Shown piece by piece: positions 33,337 through 45,681 of a stretch of DNA of 64,000 bases (within the stretch, counting starts at the first letter, position 1; each line of letters opens with the position of its first letter). The stretch is from positions 41,126 to 105,125 of the forward strand of contig RXJV01000012.1 in NCBI GenBank assembly GCA_003963075.1. The letters run 5' to 3'. The notes below the pieces were generated by a model. That model ran no database searches and was not told the DNA's origin. It saw only the letters and a list, made by a program, of their open reading frames with translations. Source of the DNA: Burkholderiales bacterium (GTDB lineage: Bacteria; Pseudomonadota; Gammaproteobacteria; Burkholderiales; Burkholderiaceae_C). The translations under genes were made by a program, and so were the position numbers.

Positions 33337-34734
33337 ATGACCGACACCGCCTTCGACCGCCTGCCCCTGAGCCCCGCCCTGCTGGCCAACCTGGGCCAGC
33401 TCGGCTATGCACGGATGACCCCGATCCAGGCCGCCAGCCTGCCGCTGGCCTTGGCCGGCCGCGACGTCATCGGTGAGGCCCAGACCGGCTCGGGCAAGAC
33501 GGCCGCTTTTGCGCTGGCGCTGCTGCACCGGCTGAACGTCGAGGTCAAGCGTGTGCAGGCCCTGGTGCTGTGTCCGACCCGCGAGCTGGCCGATCAGGTC
33601 ACGCAGGAGATCCGCCGCCTCGCGCGCGCGGCCGACAACATCAAGGTGCTGAGCCTGTGCGGCGGCAGCCCGTTCAAGCCCCAGGCCGAGAGCCTGTCCT
33701 TCGGCGCCCACATCGCCGTCGGCACGCCGGGCCGGCTGCTGGACCACCTGGAGCGCGGCACGCTGGACCTGTCGGCCCTGAACACGCTGGTGCTGGATGA
33801 GGCCGACCGCATGCTGGACATGGGCTTTGTCGACGACATCAAGGCGATTGCCAAGCGCACGCCGGCCCAGCGGCAGACGCTGCTGTTCTCGGCGACCTTT
33901 CCCGATGGCGTGCAGGAGCTGGCGCAGAAGTTCATGCGCGACCCGCAGACCGTGAAGGTCGCCGGCGCGACGAGCGCCGCGGCGTCCACCATCCGCCAGA
34001 TCGCTTTCGAGGTGAGCGACGCGCAGCGGCTGGACGCCGTGCCCCGGCTGCTGCGCGCCTTCCGGCCCGAATCGACTATCGCTTTTTGCAACACCAAGCA
34101 GCAGTGCCGCGACCTGGAGGCCGTGCTGGCGGCGCAGGGCTTCATCGCGTTGGCGCTGCACGGTGACCTGGAACAGCGCGACCGCGACCAGGTGCTGATC
34201 CAGTTCGCCAACCGCAGCGCCTCGGTGCTGGTGGCCACCGACGTGGCCGCGCGGGGCCTGGACATCGCCAACCTGGCCTGCGTGATCAATGTGGACATCA
34301 GCGCCGACGTCGAGCAGCACGTGCACCGCATCGGCCGCACCGGCCGCGCCGGCGCCGATGGCCTGGCGCTGAGCCTCGCGAGCCTGGACGAGATGGGCCG
34401 TGTCGGTCGCATTGAGCAGCTGCAGGGTGAGGAGTTCAGCTGGCAATCGCTTGACAGCCTGCAGGACGCGCCCGGCGCCCCGCTGCTGCCGGCCATGGAC
34501 ACGCTGCAGATCCTCGGCGGCCGCAAGGAAAAGATCCGCCCGGGCGACATCCTCGGCGCGCTGACCGGCGAGGCCGGCTTCACCGCCGCGCAGATAGGCA
34601 AGATCAACGTGACCGACTTCCACAGCTATGTGGCGGTGGAGCGCGGCATCGCGCGCGAGGCGGTGCAGCGGCTGTCGGCGGGCAAGCTCAAGGGCCGCAA
34701 GGTCAAGGTGCGGCGGCTGGCCGACCTGGAGTGA
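33337..34734 (+). CDS. dbpA: ATP-dependent RNA helicase DbpA
   Basis: A 465-aa DEAD-box helicase acting on 23S rRNA hairpin 92 in 50S assembly. Q-motif PIQAASLPLAL, Walker A AQTGSGKTAAFAL, VLDEADRMLDMGF, SATFP, VATDVAARGLDI and HRIGRTGRAG are all present. The C-terminal RNA-binding domain (about 395-465, LQILGGRKEKIRPGDILGAL, then FHSYVAVERG) is characteristic of DbpA. Start ATG 33337; the reading frame extends upstream without stop but lacks a better site. Confidence 0.96.
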   Translation: MTDTAFDRLPLSPALLANLGQLGYARMTPIQAASLPLALAGRDVIGEAQTGSGKTAAFALALLHRLNVEVKRVQALVLCPTRELADQVTQEIRRLARAADNIKVLSLCGGSPFKPQAESLSFGAHIAVGTPGRLLDHLERGTLDLSALNTLVLDEADRMLDMGFVDDIKAIAKRTPAQRQTLLFSATFPDGVQELAQKFMRDPQTVKVAGATSAAASTIRQIAFEVSDAQRLDAVPRLLRAFRPESTIAFCNTKQQCRDLEAVLAAQGFIALALHGDLEQRDRDQVLIQFANRSASVLVATDVAARGLDIANLACVINVDISADVEQHVHRIGRTGRAGADGLALSLASLDEMGRVGRIEQLQGEEFSWQSLDSLQDAPGAPLLPAMDTLQILGGRKEKIRPGDILGALTGEAGFTAAQIGKINVTDFHSYVAVERGIAREAVQRLSAGKLKGRKVKVRRLADLE

Positions 34735-34864
34735 TCCGTCTCGCGGGGGTTGCGCGGTTTGTCACGCCGGCCCGCGTTCACGGGAGTTCAGGCCCGGCGG
34801 CGCGACCTATTCACGCGAGGGCGGCGCGCCTGGCGCCTAGTCTGCACTTCAGACGAGGTGCTCC

Positions 34865-35086
34865 ATGAACTCACGCCCCATGCCCCTGAGTGACGACTAT
34901 GAGCTGCGGTTTGAATCCCTGTTCCAGGCCGGCCGGGCGCTGGCCTTTCCCTGCGATGCGCACGGCGGTGTGCGCCTGGACGGGCTGAGCGAGCGGGCCA
35001 GGCAGAACTACCTGTTCGCCCGAGCGGTCGTGGGCCGCGAGTTCGCCAGCCCGATCGTGCTGCGCAGCGGCGGTGCGCGCGATTGA
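34865..35086 (+). CDS. Small protein of unknown function
   Basis: A 73-aa protein (MNSRPMPLSDDYELRFESLF) preceded by a weak GAGG site. The central stretch FPCDAHGGVRLDGLSERARQ and NYLFARAVVGREFASPIV looks like a widespread Burkholderiales small hypothetical family. No signal or membrane segment. It stands alone before the diguanylate cyclase gene. Confidence 0.7.
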   Translation: MNSRPMPLSDDYELRFESLFQAGRALAFPCDAHGGVRLDGLSERARQNYLFARAVVGREFASPIVLRSGGARD

Positions 35087-35184
35087 TGCGCGCCATGCAC
35101 CGCTGAATTGCACGAGGCCGGCTGTTCCCGCTCACGGTTTTGCTGCAAATTTCAGCATCCGGATGCCCGTCAAGGAGAGCCTGC

Positions 35185-36345
35185 ATGCCCACCACCGCCG
35201 CATTGACCTCGACCGACCGCGAGACCCTGGTGCCGCGCGAATCGCGTGCCGGCGCCAGGCCCGGGCGCACGACCTCGGCGATGCTGCGCTGGTTCCGCGG
35301 CCAGGAGCAGCTCACGGCCACGCCGGCGCCGAGCCGCGAGGCGCGCCGGCTCGCGGCCTTGTCGCAGTACGACATCCTCGACACCGAAGCCGAATCACAG
35401 TTCGACCTGATCGTGCGTCTGGCCAGCGAGCTGACCGGCAGCCCGGTTGCCGTGCTCAATCTCGTCGCCTCCGACCGGGTCTGGACCAAGGCGGGCGTTG
35501 GCCTGCCGAGCGGGCAGGCTCAGGCGCGCGACCAGGCCTATTGCAGCCTGGTCATCGACAGTGCCGAAAGCCTGCATGTCGTCGACCTGCGGGCCGACCC
35601 ACGCACCCGCGAGCTTCCGCTCAGCGCCGAGCAGGGCTACATCATGTACAGCGGCGTGCCGCTGTGTGCGTCCTGCGGCCAGCCCATCGGCACATTGGCC
35701 GTGCTGGACACCATTCCGCGCCGGCTGACCGACCGGCAGATCGAATGGCTGGAACAACTGGCACAGCAGGCCATGGCCCTGCTGGAGTTGCGCCGCAAGC
35801 AGCGCGAGCTGCAACAGGCCCAGGCCGAGCTGCAGCGGCTGGCCAACACCGACGCCTTGACCGGGCTGCTGAACCGCCGCGCCTGGGACGAGGCCCTGGT
35901 GCTGGAGCAGGAGCGGCTGCAGCGTTGGGGCGAGGGCCATGCCGTCATTGCGCTGGACCTGGACCACTTCAAGCGGATCAATGACACCGATGGCCATGCC
36001 GCCGGTGATGCCGTGCTCCAGGCCGTCGGCGGCCTGCTGGCCAAGAGCTTTCGCAAGCTGGATTCGGTGGCCCGTGTCGGCGGGGAGGAGTTTGCCGTGC
36101 TGCTGCCCCACACGCCGGCCGCCGCGGCGGCCGTGCTGGCCGAGGAGCTGCGCGCCGCGATCGAAGCGCTGCGCATCCCGTTCGGCGCCCGCGAGCTGCG
36201 GGTCACGGCCAGTGTCGGGGTCGCCCACAGCAGCGAGGCGGCAAGCGCCCAGGCCTTGGCGGATGCGCGCAGCTATGCCGCCAAGCGCAGCGGACGCAAC
36301 CGCGTCGTCAGCGCCGGCGACGGCGTGGCAAGGCTCGCCGCCTGA
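35185..36345 (+). CDS. GAF-GGDEF diguanylate cyclase
   Basis: A 386-aa cytoplasmic enzyme making cyclic di-GMP. ATG 35185 follows AAGGAGA. After a basic N-terminal stretch, residues about 60-190 form a GAF domain (ESQFDLIVRLASELTGSPVA, GYIMYSGVPLCASCGQPIG; cysteines present). A coiled helix (RRKQRELQQAQAELQRL) leads to the GGDEF domain: TDALTGLLNRRAWDEAL and GGEEF (residues 299-303). No RxxD autoinhibitory site was noted. The C-terminal AKRSGRNRV is typical. Confidence 0.92.
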   Translation: MPTTAALTSTDRETLVPRESRAGARPGRTTSAMLRWFRGQEQLTATPAPSREARRLAALSQYDILDTEAESQFDLIVRLASELTGSPVAVLNLVASDRVWTKAGVGLPSGQAQARDQAYCSLVIDSAESLHVVDLRADPRTRELPLSAEQGYIMYSGVPLCASCGQPIGTLAVLDTIPRRLTDRQIEWLEQLAQQAMALLELRRKQRELQQAQAELQRLANTDALTGLLNRRAWDEALVLEQERLQRWGEGHAVIALDLDHFKRINDTDGHAAGDAVLQAVGGLLAKSFRKLDSVARVGGEEFAVLLPHTPAAAAAVLAEELRAAIEALRIPFGARELRVTASVGVAHSSEAASAQALADARSYAAKRSGRNRVVSAGDGVARLAA

Positions 36346-36354
36346 GCGGCGCGG

Positions 36355-38157
36355 TCACTTCGCGAAGCTGTCCTTGAGCCCGGTGATCTTGTTGAACACC
36401 GGCCTGTCGGCCCGGTGGTCGATGCGGTCCGTCACGAAGTAGCCGTGGCGTTCGAACTGCCAGCGCTGGTCGGCTGCGGCACCCGCCAGTGAAGGCTCGA
36501 CAAAGCCCTGCACGATGCGCAGCGAATTCGGGTTGACGAACTCCAGGAAGTCGCGGCCACCGGCGTCGGGCTGGGGCTCGCTGAACAGTCGCTCGTAGAG
36601 GCGCACCTCGGCGGCGACGGCCTCATGCGCACCCACCCAGCCGATGGTGCCCTTGACCTTGACCGCATCGGCGCCCGGCGTGCCGCTCTTGGTGTCGGGC
36701 ACGACCGTGGCGAGCACGGCGGTGACCTGGCCGGTCGCGTCCTTCTCGGCGCCGGTGCATTCGATGACGAAGCCGGCCTTGAGGCGCACCTTGTTGCCCG
36801 GGCTGAGGCTGCCGTCAGGCTGCCGTTGTGGCGGGTACAGCCGGAAGTAGCCCTTGGGCGGCACCTCCACGAAGTCCTCGGCCTCGATCCACAGCTCGGG
36901 ACCGAGCGAGAACCGGCGCACCCCCAGCTCCGGCTTGTGCGGGTGGGCGGCGGTCTCGCAGGGTTCGCGGTGGTCGGTGGAGCCAAACACCTCGGCGTAG
37001 TTCGTCAGCTTGAGCTTGAGCGGCTGCAGCACCGCGAAGGCGCGCGGCGCCTGCGGCTCCAGGTCGGCACGCAGGGCCTGGTCCAGCACCGTGTCGTCGA
37101 TCCAGGCGTTCTGCTTGCTGGCACCGGTGGCCTCGACCATCGCGCGGATGCTCTCGGGCGTGAAGCCGCGGCGGCGCAGGCCGACCAGCGTCGGCATGCG
37201 CGGGTCGTCCCAGCCGCTGACATGGCCTTCTTCGACGAGCTGGCGCAGCTTGCGCTTGCTGGTGACGACATAGTTCAGGTTGAGCCGGCCGAATTCGATC
37301 TGCTGCGGCAGCGGGCGGGCCAGCAGGCCGAGGTCGGCCAGGTGGTTCAGCAGCCAGTCGTAGAACGGCCGCTGGTCCTCGAACTCCAGCGTGCAGATGC
37401 TGTGGGTGATGCGCTCCAGCGCGTCCTCGATCGGATGCGCGAAGGTGTACATCGGGTAGATGCACCATGTCCTGCCGGTCGCGTGGTGTTCCGCATGCTT
37501 GATGCGGTAGAGCGTCGGGTCGCGCAGGTTGATGTTGGGCGAGGCCATGTCGACTTTGGCGCGCAGCACCATGGCGCCGTCGGCATGCTGGCCGTCGCGC
37601 ATCTCGCGCAAGCGCGCGAGGTGCTCGGCCGGCGTGCGGTCGCGGAAGGGGCTGTTGACGCCGGGCTTGCCGAAATCGCCGCGGTTCTCACGCATCTGTT
37701 CCGGCGTCTGCTCGTCGACATAGGCCAGGCCGGCCTCGACCAGTGCCTCGGCCGCCCGGTACATGAAGTCGAAATAGCTGCTGGCCTCGTAGAGGTGGTC
37801 GCCCCAGCTCCAGCCCAGCCACTGCACCATCTCCTTGATGGCGTTGACGTACTCCAGCTCCTCCTTCTCGGGGTTGGTGTCGTCGAAGCGCAGATGGCAG
37901 GCGCCGCCGTAGTCGCGTGCCAGGCCGAAGTTCAGGCAGATGCTCTTGGCATGGCCGATGTGCAGATAGCCATTGGGCTCAGGCGGGAAGCGGGTGCGGA
38001 TGCGCGCGGGGTCGAGCGGCCCGGCCGCGTGGTGGGCGGCGTCACCGGGCGAGCCCGCAAAGTGGCGGCCGGCAAAGGCGCCGGTGTCGAGATCGTGCTC
38101 GATCCGCTGGCGCAGGAAGTTGGACGCCGGGGCGGCCGCAGGGGAGTTGGGGTTCAT
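36355..38157 (-). CDS. glnS: Glutaminyl-tRNA synthetase
   Basis: Class Ic synthetase charging tRNA-Gln, 600 aa. The HIGH region is PPEPNGYLHIGHAKSI, FDDTNPEKEELEYV is present, and the KMSKS motif appears as VTSKRKL. The C-terminal beta-barrel anticodon-binding domain is complete to KITGLKDSFAK. The N-terminal about 50 residues (NFLRQRIEHDLDTG) match GlnS from beta/gammaproteobacteria. The gene is monocistronic, convergent with the GGDEF gene. Confidence 0.97.
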   Translation of the reverse strand: MNPNSPAAAPASNFLRQRIEHDLDTGAFAGRHFAGSPGDAAHHAAGPLDPARIRTRFPPEPNGYLHIGHAKSICLNFGLARDYGGACHLRFDDTNPEKEELEYVNAIKEMVQWLGWSWGDHLYEASSYFDFMYRAAEALVEAGLAYVDEQTPEQMRENRGDFGKPGVNSPFRDRTPAEHLARLREMRDGQHADGAMVLRAKVDMASPNINLRDPTLYRIKHAEHHATGRTWCIYPMYTFAHPIEDALERITHSICTLEFEDQRPFYDWLLNHLADLGLLARPLPQQIEFGRLNLNYVVTSKRKLRQLVEEGHVSGWDDPRMPTLVGLRRRGFTPESIRAMVEATGASKQNAWIDDTVLDQALRADLEPQAPRAFAVLQPLKLKLTNYAEVFGSTDHREPCETAAHPHKPELGVRRFSLGPELWIEAEDFVEVPPKGYFRLYPPQRQPDGSLSPGNKVRLKAGFVIECTGAEKDATGQVTAVLATVVPDTKSGTPGADAVKVKGTIGWVGAHEAVAAEVRLYERLFSEPQPDAGGRDFLEFVNPNSLRIVQGFVEPSLAGAAADQRWQFERHGYFVTDRIDHRADRPVFNKITGLKDSFAK

Positions 38158-38252
38158 CGGGGGGTCTGAAAGCGACAGCCGGGCCCAGGGGAGCCCGGCC
38201 CGGCAGGAATGCGGGGATTTTACGAAGGGGAGGGCCGCGCGCCGGCCGGCGG

Positions 38253-39815
38253 TCAGTGGCCGCGGCCGCCGAGCTTGAAGACGCCGACGACCGCGTGCAT
38301 GCGCTGGGCCTGGCCACGCAGGCTGTCGGCCGCAGCGGCGGCCTGCTCCACCAGGGCGGCGTTCTGCTGCGTGACCCGGTCGAGCTGGGCGATCGCTTCA
38401 CTGACCTGGCCGATGCCGGTGGTCTGTTCCTGGGTCGCCGCGCCGATCTCGGTGATCAGGTCGGCCACGCGCTTCACCTGCGAGACGATCTCGGTCATGG
38501 TTTCGCCGGCCTCGCCGACCAGGCGTGAGCCGGCGTCCACGTTGTCCACGCTCTGGCCGATCAGGGTCTTGATCTCGCGGGCGGCCTGGGCGCTGCGCTG
38601 GGCCAGGGCGCGCACTTCGCCGGCCACCACGGCAAAGCCGCGGCCCTGTTCGCCGGCGCGCGCCGCCTCGACCGCTGCATTCAACGCCAGGATGTTGGTC
38701 TGGAAGGCGATGCCGTCGATGGTGCCGATGATGTCGGCGATCTGTTTCGAACTCTGGCTGATGTCGCCCATGGTCGCGATGACGCCCTGCACCACCTCGC
38801 CGCCCCGCGATGCCACGCTGCTGGCGGACGCCGCGAGCTGGGTGGCCGTCTGGGCGGTGTCGGCGTTCTGGCGCACCGTGGCGTTCATCTCCTCCATCGA
38901 CGCCGCCGTCTGCTCAAGGTTGGCGGCCTGCTCCTCGGTGCGTTGCGACAGGTCGGTATTGCCGCTGGCGATCTCGCCGGCACCGGTCAGGATGGAGTCG
39001 GCACCGCTGCGCACCTGGGTGACGATCTGCACCAAGCCATCGCGCATGCCAGCCAGTGCGGCCAACAACTCGGCGATCTCGTCGCGGCCCTCGGCGCGGA
39101 TGTCGGCGCTCAGGTCGCCGCCGGCGACGGCCTGGGCGAAGCCGACCGCCTGACGCACCGGCGCCGTGATCGAGCGGGTGATCAGCCAGGCCATGCCCAG
39201 GCCCAGCAGCAGCGCGGCCGCGGCCAGCGCGACGCACAGGCTGACGGCCGACGATCGCGTGGCCTGGCCCTGCTGGTACTCCGCGGCCGCGACATCTACC
39301 TGCAGCTTGACGAGCTCGTCCGCGAGTTCGCGCGTCTTGGTGGCCAGCGGCAGGGTCTTCTCTTCGTAGATCTGCATGGCACTGCTCATGCCGCCGGTCG
39401 ACAGGGCAGCACTCACCGGCAGCAGGCCTTCGGCGATGTAGGCCTTGCGCGTCGCGACATAGCGCTCGGCCAGTGCCCGTTCATCGGCCGTGAGCTGGGT
39501 GGCCAGGTAGAGCTCGATCAGTTCATTGCCGCGTTTGAGGTTGATGTTGAGCTCGTCGCTGCGCCGCTTGATCTCGTCGAAGCCCGGTGCCCGCAGCATC
39601 TCGACGATCAGGAGCCGGTTGCGGCTGGCGAGGTTGTTCAGCTCGCCCAGCTGCGCCAGCGGCACGGTGCGGTCTTTGTAGACCGTCTCCAGCCCAGCGG
39701 CGACGCGGTAGATGCCATGCACGCCGACCGCGAACACAACCAGCATCAAGGCCAGCACGATCGCAAAGGCCAGCGCCAGTCGGTTGCCGATGCGCAACTG
39801 CTTCAAGGAATCCAT
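38253..39815 (-). CDS. Methyl-accepting chemotaxis protein
   Basis: A 520-aa chemoreceptor. Transmembrane helices at about 12-33 and 192-215 enclose a four-helix-bundle domain ([20 protein letters not shown]) of the 4HB_MCP type. A HAMP domain and a signalling domain with [20 protein letters not shown] follow; there is no tether pentapeptide (ends FKLGGRGH). AGGAGG precedes the ATG. It shares an upstream dyad with the MCP gene at 20-22 kb. Confidence 0.95.
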   Translation of the reverse strand: MDSLKQLRIGNRLALAFAIVLALMLVVFAVGVHGIYRVAAGLETVYKDRTVPLAQLGELNNLASRNRLLIVEMLRAPGFDEIKRRSDELNINLKRGNELIELYLATQLTADERALAERYVATRKAYIAEGLLPVSAALSTGGMSSAMQIYEEKTLPLATKTRELADELVKLQVDVAAAEYQQGQATRSSAVSLCVALAAAALLLGLGMAWLITRSITAPVRQAVGFAQAVAGGDLSADIRAEGRDEIAELLAALAGMRDGLVQIVTQVRSGADSILTGAGEIASGNTDLSQRTEEQAANLEQTAASMEEMNATVRQNADTAQTATQLAASASSVASRGGEVVQGVIATMGDISQSSKQIADIIGTIDGIAFQTNILALNAAVEAARAGEQGRGFAVVAGEVRALAQRSAQAAREIKTLIGQSVDNVDAGSRLVGEAGETMTEIVSQVKRVADLITEIGAATQEQTTGIGQVSEAIAQLDRVTQQNAALVEQAAAAADSLRGQAQRMHAVVGVFKLGGRGH

Positions 39816-39866
39816 GGTGCCTCCTGAATGTCGTTCTTCATCACGAATCGGGCGCAGTCTGCCCCA

Positions 39867-39879
39867 AGCCCGAGCGGGC
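39867..39879. promoter_or_regulatory. Dyad AGCCCGAGCGGGC upstream of MCP gene
   Basis: Exact 13-bp match to the dyad at 22100-22112; here it is 51 nt upstream of the ATG. The neighbouring TCGGGCGC (39848-39855) also matches, but the gap between the two elements is 11 nt instead of 1 nt. Confidence 0.35.
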
Positions 39880-39939
39880 GTCGACCGTGCAAACCTGCGC
39901 TGGCCGGCACGTGGCCACCGGCGTCCGGCCCGCGAACCA

Positions 39940-41454
<1,515 letters not shown>

Positions 41455-41531
41455 GGACGCTCCTCTAAAATCTTGTCTCTGCCAACGATAAATCAGGCCG
41501 CTGCCGAGTCAGCCGCCGGGAGCCACAGCTT

Positions 41532-42254
41532 ATGGCCGGACATTCCAAATGGGCCAATATTCAGCACCGCAAAGGCCGCCAGGACGAGAAGCGCGGCAAG
41601 ATCTGGACCCGCATCATTCGTGAAATCACCGTCGCTGCCCGGCAGGGCGGCCCCGAGATCAAGGACAACCCGCGGCTGCGGCTGGCGGTCGACAAGGCCA
41701 AGGCCGCCAACATGCCGGCCGACCGCATCAAGTACAACATCGACAAGGCCAGCGGCAACATCGACGGGCTGACCTACGAGGAAATCCGCTACGAGGGCTA
41801 TGGCATCGGCGGCGCCGCCATCATGATCGACACGATGACGGACAACCGCGTCCGCACCGTGGCCGAGGTGCGCCACGCGTTCAGCAAGTACGGCGGCAAC
41901 ATGGGCACCGACGGATCGGTGGCCTTCCAGTTCAAGCATGTGGGCCAGCTGCTGTTCGCGCCCGGCACGTCGGAGGACAAGGTCATGGAAGTCGCGCTGG
42001 ACGCGGGCGCCGAGGACGTGATCACCGGCGATGACGGCGCGATCGAAGTGCTGACCTCGCCGGCGGACTACGAGGTCGTCAAGGCCGCACTGGAGGCGGC
42101 CGGCCTGGCGCCCGAGCTGGCCGAGGTGACGATGCGCCCCGAGAACACCATCGAGCTGACCGGCGAAGACGCCGAGCGCATGCAAAAGCTGCTGGACGTC
42201 ATCGAAGACCTCGACGACACCCAGGCCGTCTATCACAACGCCGAGTTGAATTGA
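41532..42254 (+). CDS. YebC/PmpR family transcriptional or translational regulator
   Basis: A 240-aa cytoplasmic protein ([20 protein letters not shown]). The three-domain YebC fold is complete, with [40 protein letters not shown] and the acidic [20 protein letters not shown] end. Members have been linked to transcription control and, more recently, to easing translation of proline stretches. The stop overlaps the purD start by 1 nt. Confidence 0.95.
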   Translation: MAGHSKWANIQHRKGRQDEKRGKIWTRIIREITVAARQGGPEIKDNPRLRLAVDKAKAANMPADRIKYNIDKASGNIDGLTYEEIRYEGYGIGGAAIMIDTMTDNRVRTVAEVRHAFSKYGGNMGTDGSVAFQFKHVGQLLFAPGTSEDKVMEVALDAGAEDVITGDDGAIEVLTSPADYEVVKAALEAAGLAPELAEVTMRPENTIELTGEDAERMQKLLDVIEDLDDTQAVYHNAELN

Positions 42255-43540
42255 TGCGAGTCCTCGTCATCGGCAACGGCGGCCGTGAACATGCCCTGGC
42301 CTGGAAGCTGGCACAGAGCGAGCGGGTCAGCCAGGTCTTCGTCGCGCCAGGCAACGGCGGCACCGCGCGGGATGAGCGGCTGCGCAACGTGGCCATCGCG
42401 CCGACGGACGTCAAGGCGCTGGCCGATTTCGCCGCCGAGCACAAGATCGCATTGACCGTGGTCGGCCCGGAAGCGGCGCTGGCGGCGGGCGTGGTCGACG
42501 AGTTCCGCGCGCGCGGGCTGCGCATCTTCGGCCCGACCCAGGCCGCCGCCCAGCTTGAAAGCTCCAAGGCCTTCGCCAAGGACTTCATGAAGCGCCACGG
42601 CATCCCGACCGCGGCCTACGAGACCTTCTCCGACCCGGCAGCGGCCCATGCCTACGTCGACGGCCGCGGTGCGCCCATCGTCATCAAGGCCGACGGCCTG
42701 GCGGCGGGCAAGGGCGTCGTCGTCGCGATCACCCTGGACCAGGCCCACGAGGCGATCTCGTGGATCCTCGAAGACAACAAGCTCGGCGTGACCCACAACG
42801 CCGGCGGCGCGCGCGTCGTCATCGAGGACTTCCTCGCCGGCGAGGAGGCCAGCTTCATCGTCGTCTGCGACGGCAAGCAGGTCGTGCCGATGGCCACCAG
42901 CCAGGACCACAAGCGCCTGCTGGACGGCGACGCCGGCCCCAACACCGGGGGCATGGGCGCCTATTCGCCGGCGCCCGTCGTCACGCCCAACGTGCATGCC
43001 AAGGTCATGCACGAGATCATCCAGCCGACCATCGCCGGCATGGCCCGCGACGGGCATCCCTTCACCGGCTTCCTGTACGCCGGGCTGATGATCGACGAGC
43101 ATGGCCAGCCGCGCACCGTCGAGTTCAACACCCGCATGGGCGACCCCGAGACCCAGCCCATCATGATGCGGCTCAAGAGCGACCTCTTCGAGCTGTTGAT
43201 GCACGCGACCGACGGCACGCTGGACCAGGTCGAGCCGCAATGGGACCGCCGCGTCGCGCTGGGCGTCGTGCTCGCGGCCGAGGGTTACCCGCTGACGCCC
43301 CGCAAGGGCGATGCGATCAGCGGCCTGCCCGCCGACGAGGACGAGGCCATGGTCTTCCATGCCGGCACCGCTGCGGTGGACGGCAAGCTCGTCACCAGCG
43401 GCGGGCGCGTGCTGTGCGTGACGGCGCTGGGCGAATCGGCCCGCACCGCGGCGCAGCGTGCCTATGAGCTGGCGGCCGGCATCCAGTTCGACGGCCGCCA
43501 GTACCGCAGCGACATCGGCCACCGGGCCATCAAGCGTTGA
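42254..43540 (+). CDS. purD: Phosphoribosylamine--glycine ligase
   Basis: PurD makes glycinamide ribonucleotide, step two of purine synthesis, 428 aa. ATG 42254 is chosen over TTG 42251. It begins [20 protein letters not shown], has the ATP-grasp residues ([16 protein letters not shown]), [20 protein letters not shown] and [13 protein letters not shown]. Overlaps yebC upstream (1 nt) and the acyltransferase gene downstream (TTGA). Confidence 0.97.
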   Translation: MRVLVIGNGGREHALAWKLAQSERVSQVFVAPGNGGTARDERLRNVAIAPTDVKALADFAAEHKIALTVVGPEAALAAGVVDEFRARGLRIFGPTQAAAQLESSKAFAKDFMKRHGIPTAAYETFSDPAAAHAYVDGRGAPIVIKADGLAAGKGVVVAITLDQAHEAISWILEDNKLGVTHNAGGARVVIEDFLAGEEASFIVVCDGKQVVPMATSQDHKRLLDGDAGPNTGGMGAYSPAPVVTPNVHAKVMHEIIQPTIAGMARDGHPFTGFLYAGLMIDEHGQPRTVEFNTRMGDPETQPIMMRLKSDLFELLMHATDGTLDQVEPQWDRRVALGVVLAAEGYPLTPRKGDAISGLPADEDEAMVFHAGTAAVDGKLVTSGGRVLCVTALGESARTAAQRAYELAAGIQFDGRQYRSDIGHRAIKR

Positions 43541-44184
43541 CCACCCGCCCCGCCGTCCTGTCCGGGCCGCTGCAGCCCCACGGCCACCCGAGCCGCGTGG
43601 CGCGCGCGCTGCTGGGCCTGTGCGGCTGGAGCGTCGAGGCGCCCGGCCTGCCGGGCGGGCAGGGCGTCATCCTGGTGTACCCGCACACCTCCAACTGGGA
43701 CTTCGTGATCGGCGTGCTGGCCAAATGGGCGCTCGGCCTGGAGCTGCGCTTCTGGGGCAAGGACAGCCTGTTCCGCGTGCCGCTGCTCGGGCGCTGGGTG
43801 CGCTACCTCGGCGGCGTCGCGGTGGACCGCAGCAGCCCGCACGGCCTGGTGGCCGACACCGTCGCGCAGATGCGTGCGGCGGCGGCCCGCGGTGAACACT
43901 TCTGGCTGGCGGTCGCCCCGGAAGGCACCCGGTCGCTGGCCACCGGTTGGCGCACCGGCGCCTACCAGGTCGCCGTGCAGGCCGGCGTGCCGGTCGGCCT
44001 GTGCTATCTCGACTTTCAGCGGCGTGTGGTGTCGTTGAGCCGCTTCGTGCGCCTGACCGGCCATGTGCAGGCCGATTTCGCAGCCTTTGCCGACTATCTG
44101 GGCTCGCGCGTGGGCAAACGCCCCGCGCTGGCCAGCCCCATTCAACCCAAGCCGCCACGCCATGGACTCGACCGCCGTTCGTGA
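43537..44184 (+). CDS. PlsC-like acyltransferase family protein (paralogue)
   Basis: A 215-aa acyltransferase starting at TTG 43537, which overlaps the purD stop. Motifs are [12 protein letters not shown] (HX4D), [15 protein letters not shown] and [13 protein letters not shown]. It closely resembles the protein at 17.1-17.7 kb, so the genome holds two of this compact group. The 3' end overlaps hemF by 23 nt. A slightly later GTG start in the frame is possible. Confidence 0.82.
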   Translation: MTTRPAVLSGPLQPHGHPSRVARALLGLCGWSVEAPGLPGGQGVILVYPHTSNWDFVIGVLAKWALGLELRFWGKDSLFRVPLLGRWVRYLGGVAVDRSSPHGLVADTVAQMRAAAARGEHFWLAVAPEGTRSLATGWRTGAYQVAVQAGVPVGLCYLDFQRRVVSLSRFVRLTGHVQADFAAFADYLGSRVGKRPALASPIQPKPPRHGLDRRS

Positions 44185-45097
44185 CTACCTGCTCGGCCTG
44201 CAGCAGCGCATCGTCAGCGCGCTGGAGGCCGTCGATGGCAATGCCTTCCTGTCCGATGGCTGGAGCCGCGAGCCCGGCGGCCGGCTGGAGGGCGACGGCC
44301 TGTCGCGGCTGATCGAGGGCGGGGCGGTGTTCGAACGCGGCGGCGTCAACTTCTCGCACGTCAAGGGCCGGGTGCTGCCGCCGTCGGCCACGCAGCACCG
44401 GCCCGAGCTGGCCGGCGCGCCTTTCGAAGCCTTGGGCGTGTCGCTGGTGCTGCACCCGCACAACCCCTTCGTGCCGACGGTGCACATGAATGTGCGCATG
44501 TTCGCCGCGCTGCCGGCCGCCGCGCCGGCGGTGACATGGTTCGGTGGTGGCATGGACCTGACGCCCTACTACGGCTACGAGCGCGATGCCCAGCATTTCC
44601 ATCGCGTCTGCCGCGACGCGCTCGCGCCGCACGGCCCCGAGCTGTACCCGCGCTTCAAGGCCTGGTGCGACGAGTATTTCTTCCTGAAGCACCGCAACGA
44701 GCCGCGCGGCATCGGCGGCATCTTCTTCGACGACTTCGCCGAGAGCGGCTTCGATTCGGGCTTCGCGCTGATCCGGTCGGTGGGCGACGCCTTCACGGCG
44801 GCCTACCTGCCCATCGTCGAGCGCCGCCAGGGCTATGCCTATGGCGAGCGCGAGCGTGACTTCCAGGCCTACCGGCGCGGCCGCTATGTCGAGTTCAACC
44901 TCGTGTTCGACCGCGGCACGCTGTTCGGCCTGCAATCCGGCGGCCGCACCGAATCCATCCTGATGTCGATGCCGCCGCAGGTGCAGTGGCGCTACAACTG
45001 GGCGCCCGAGCCGGGCACGCCCGAGGCAAGGCTCTACACCGACTTCCTGCGCCCGCGCGACTGGGCCGATGAGGCAGCGACGGCGCTCTGGCTGTGA
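44162..45097 (+). CDS. hemF: Oxygen-dependent coproporphyrinogen III oxidase
   Basis: HemF decarboxylates coproporphyrinogen III to protoporphyrinogen IX, consuming O2. The 311-aa product has [23 protein letters not shown] (catalytic His), [25 protein letters not shown], and ends [19 protein letters not shown] 44162 is the normal HemF start. It overlaps the acyltransferase before it and nadD after it (GTGA). Confidence 0.96.
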   Translation: MDSTAVRDYLLGLQQRIVSALEAVDGNAFLSDGWSREPGGRLEGDGLSRLIEGGAVFERGGVNFSHVKGRVLPPSATQHRPELAGAPFEALGVSLVLHPHNPFVPTVHMNVRMFAALPAAAPAVTWFGGGMDLTPYYGYERDAQHFHRVCRDALAPHGPELYPRFKAWCDEYFFLKHRNEPRGIGGIFFDDFAESGFDSGFALIRSVGDAFTAAYLPIVERRQGYAYGERERDFQAYRRGRYVEFNLVFDRGTLFGLQSGGRTESILMSMPPQVQWRYNWAPEPGTPEARLYTDFLRPRDWADEAATALWL

Positions 45098-45681
45098 AGA
45101 TTGCGCTCTTCGGCGGCAGCTTCGACCCGCCTCATCGGGGCCACCTGGCCTTTGCCCAGCGCGCGCTGGAGGCGCTGGGGCCCGATCGTCTGCTCTGGCT
45201 GCCCGCCGGCCGGCAGTGGCAAAAGCCCGACCAGGTCATGGCGGCCGGTGGGCACCGGGTGCAGATGCTCAAGCGGCTGACGGCCGGTGAGCCGCGCTTT
45301 GTCGTCGATGAACGCGAGCTGCACCGGCGCGGCCCGAGTTTCACGGCCGACACGCTGCGCGAGTTCGCCAACGAGCACCCCGGCGCGGAGCTGATGTTCC
45401 TCATTGGCCAGGACCAATACGCGCGGCTGCCCACCTGGTACCGCGCCGAGGCGGTGGTGGCGCTCGCCACGCTGGTCGTCGTGCCGCGGGCGGGCGCTGC
45501 GGTCGTCACGCCGCCCGGCTTGCCGCCGCACCGCCTGCAGGTGCTGGATCTGCCGGACACGCCGATTTCATCCACCGCCGTGCGCGAGGCCATTGCGTGC
45601 GGTGCCGACATCAGCCCCATGGTGGGCGCCGAGGTCGCGAGCTATATTGCCGCGCACCGCCTTTACGAGAAGAAGCTCTGA
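45094..45681 (+). CDS. nadD: Nicotinate-nucleotide adenylyltransferase
   Basis: NadD adenylates nicotinate mononucleotide in NAD synthesis. The 195-aa product begins at GTG 45094 (overlapping the hemF stop) with [20 protein letters not shown], the class GxFDPxHxGH motif; [20 protein letters not shown] supplies the SxxxR loop. rsfS follows directly, the typical bacterial order. Confidence 0.96.
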   Translation: MKIALFGGSFDPPHRGHLAFAQRALEALGPDRLLWLPAGRQWQKPDQVMAAGGHRVQMLKRLTAGEPRFVVDERELHRRGPSFTADTLREFANEHPGAELMFLIGQDQYARLPTWYRAEAVVALATLVVVPRAGAAVVTPPGLPPHRLQVLDLPDTPISSTAVREAIACGADISPMVGAEVASYIAAHRLYEKKL

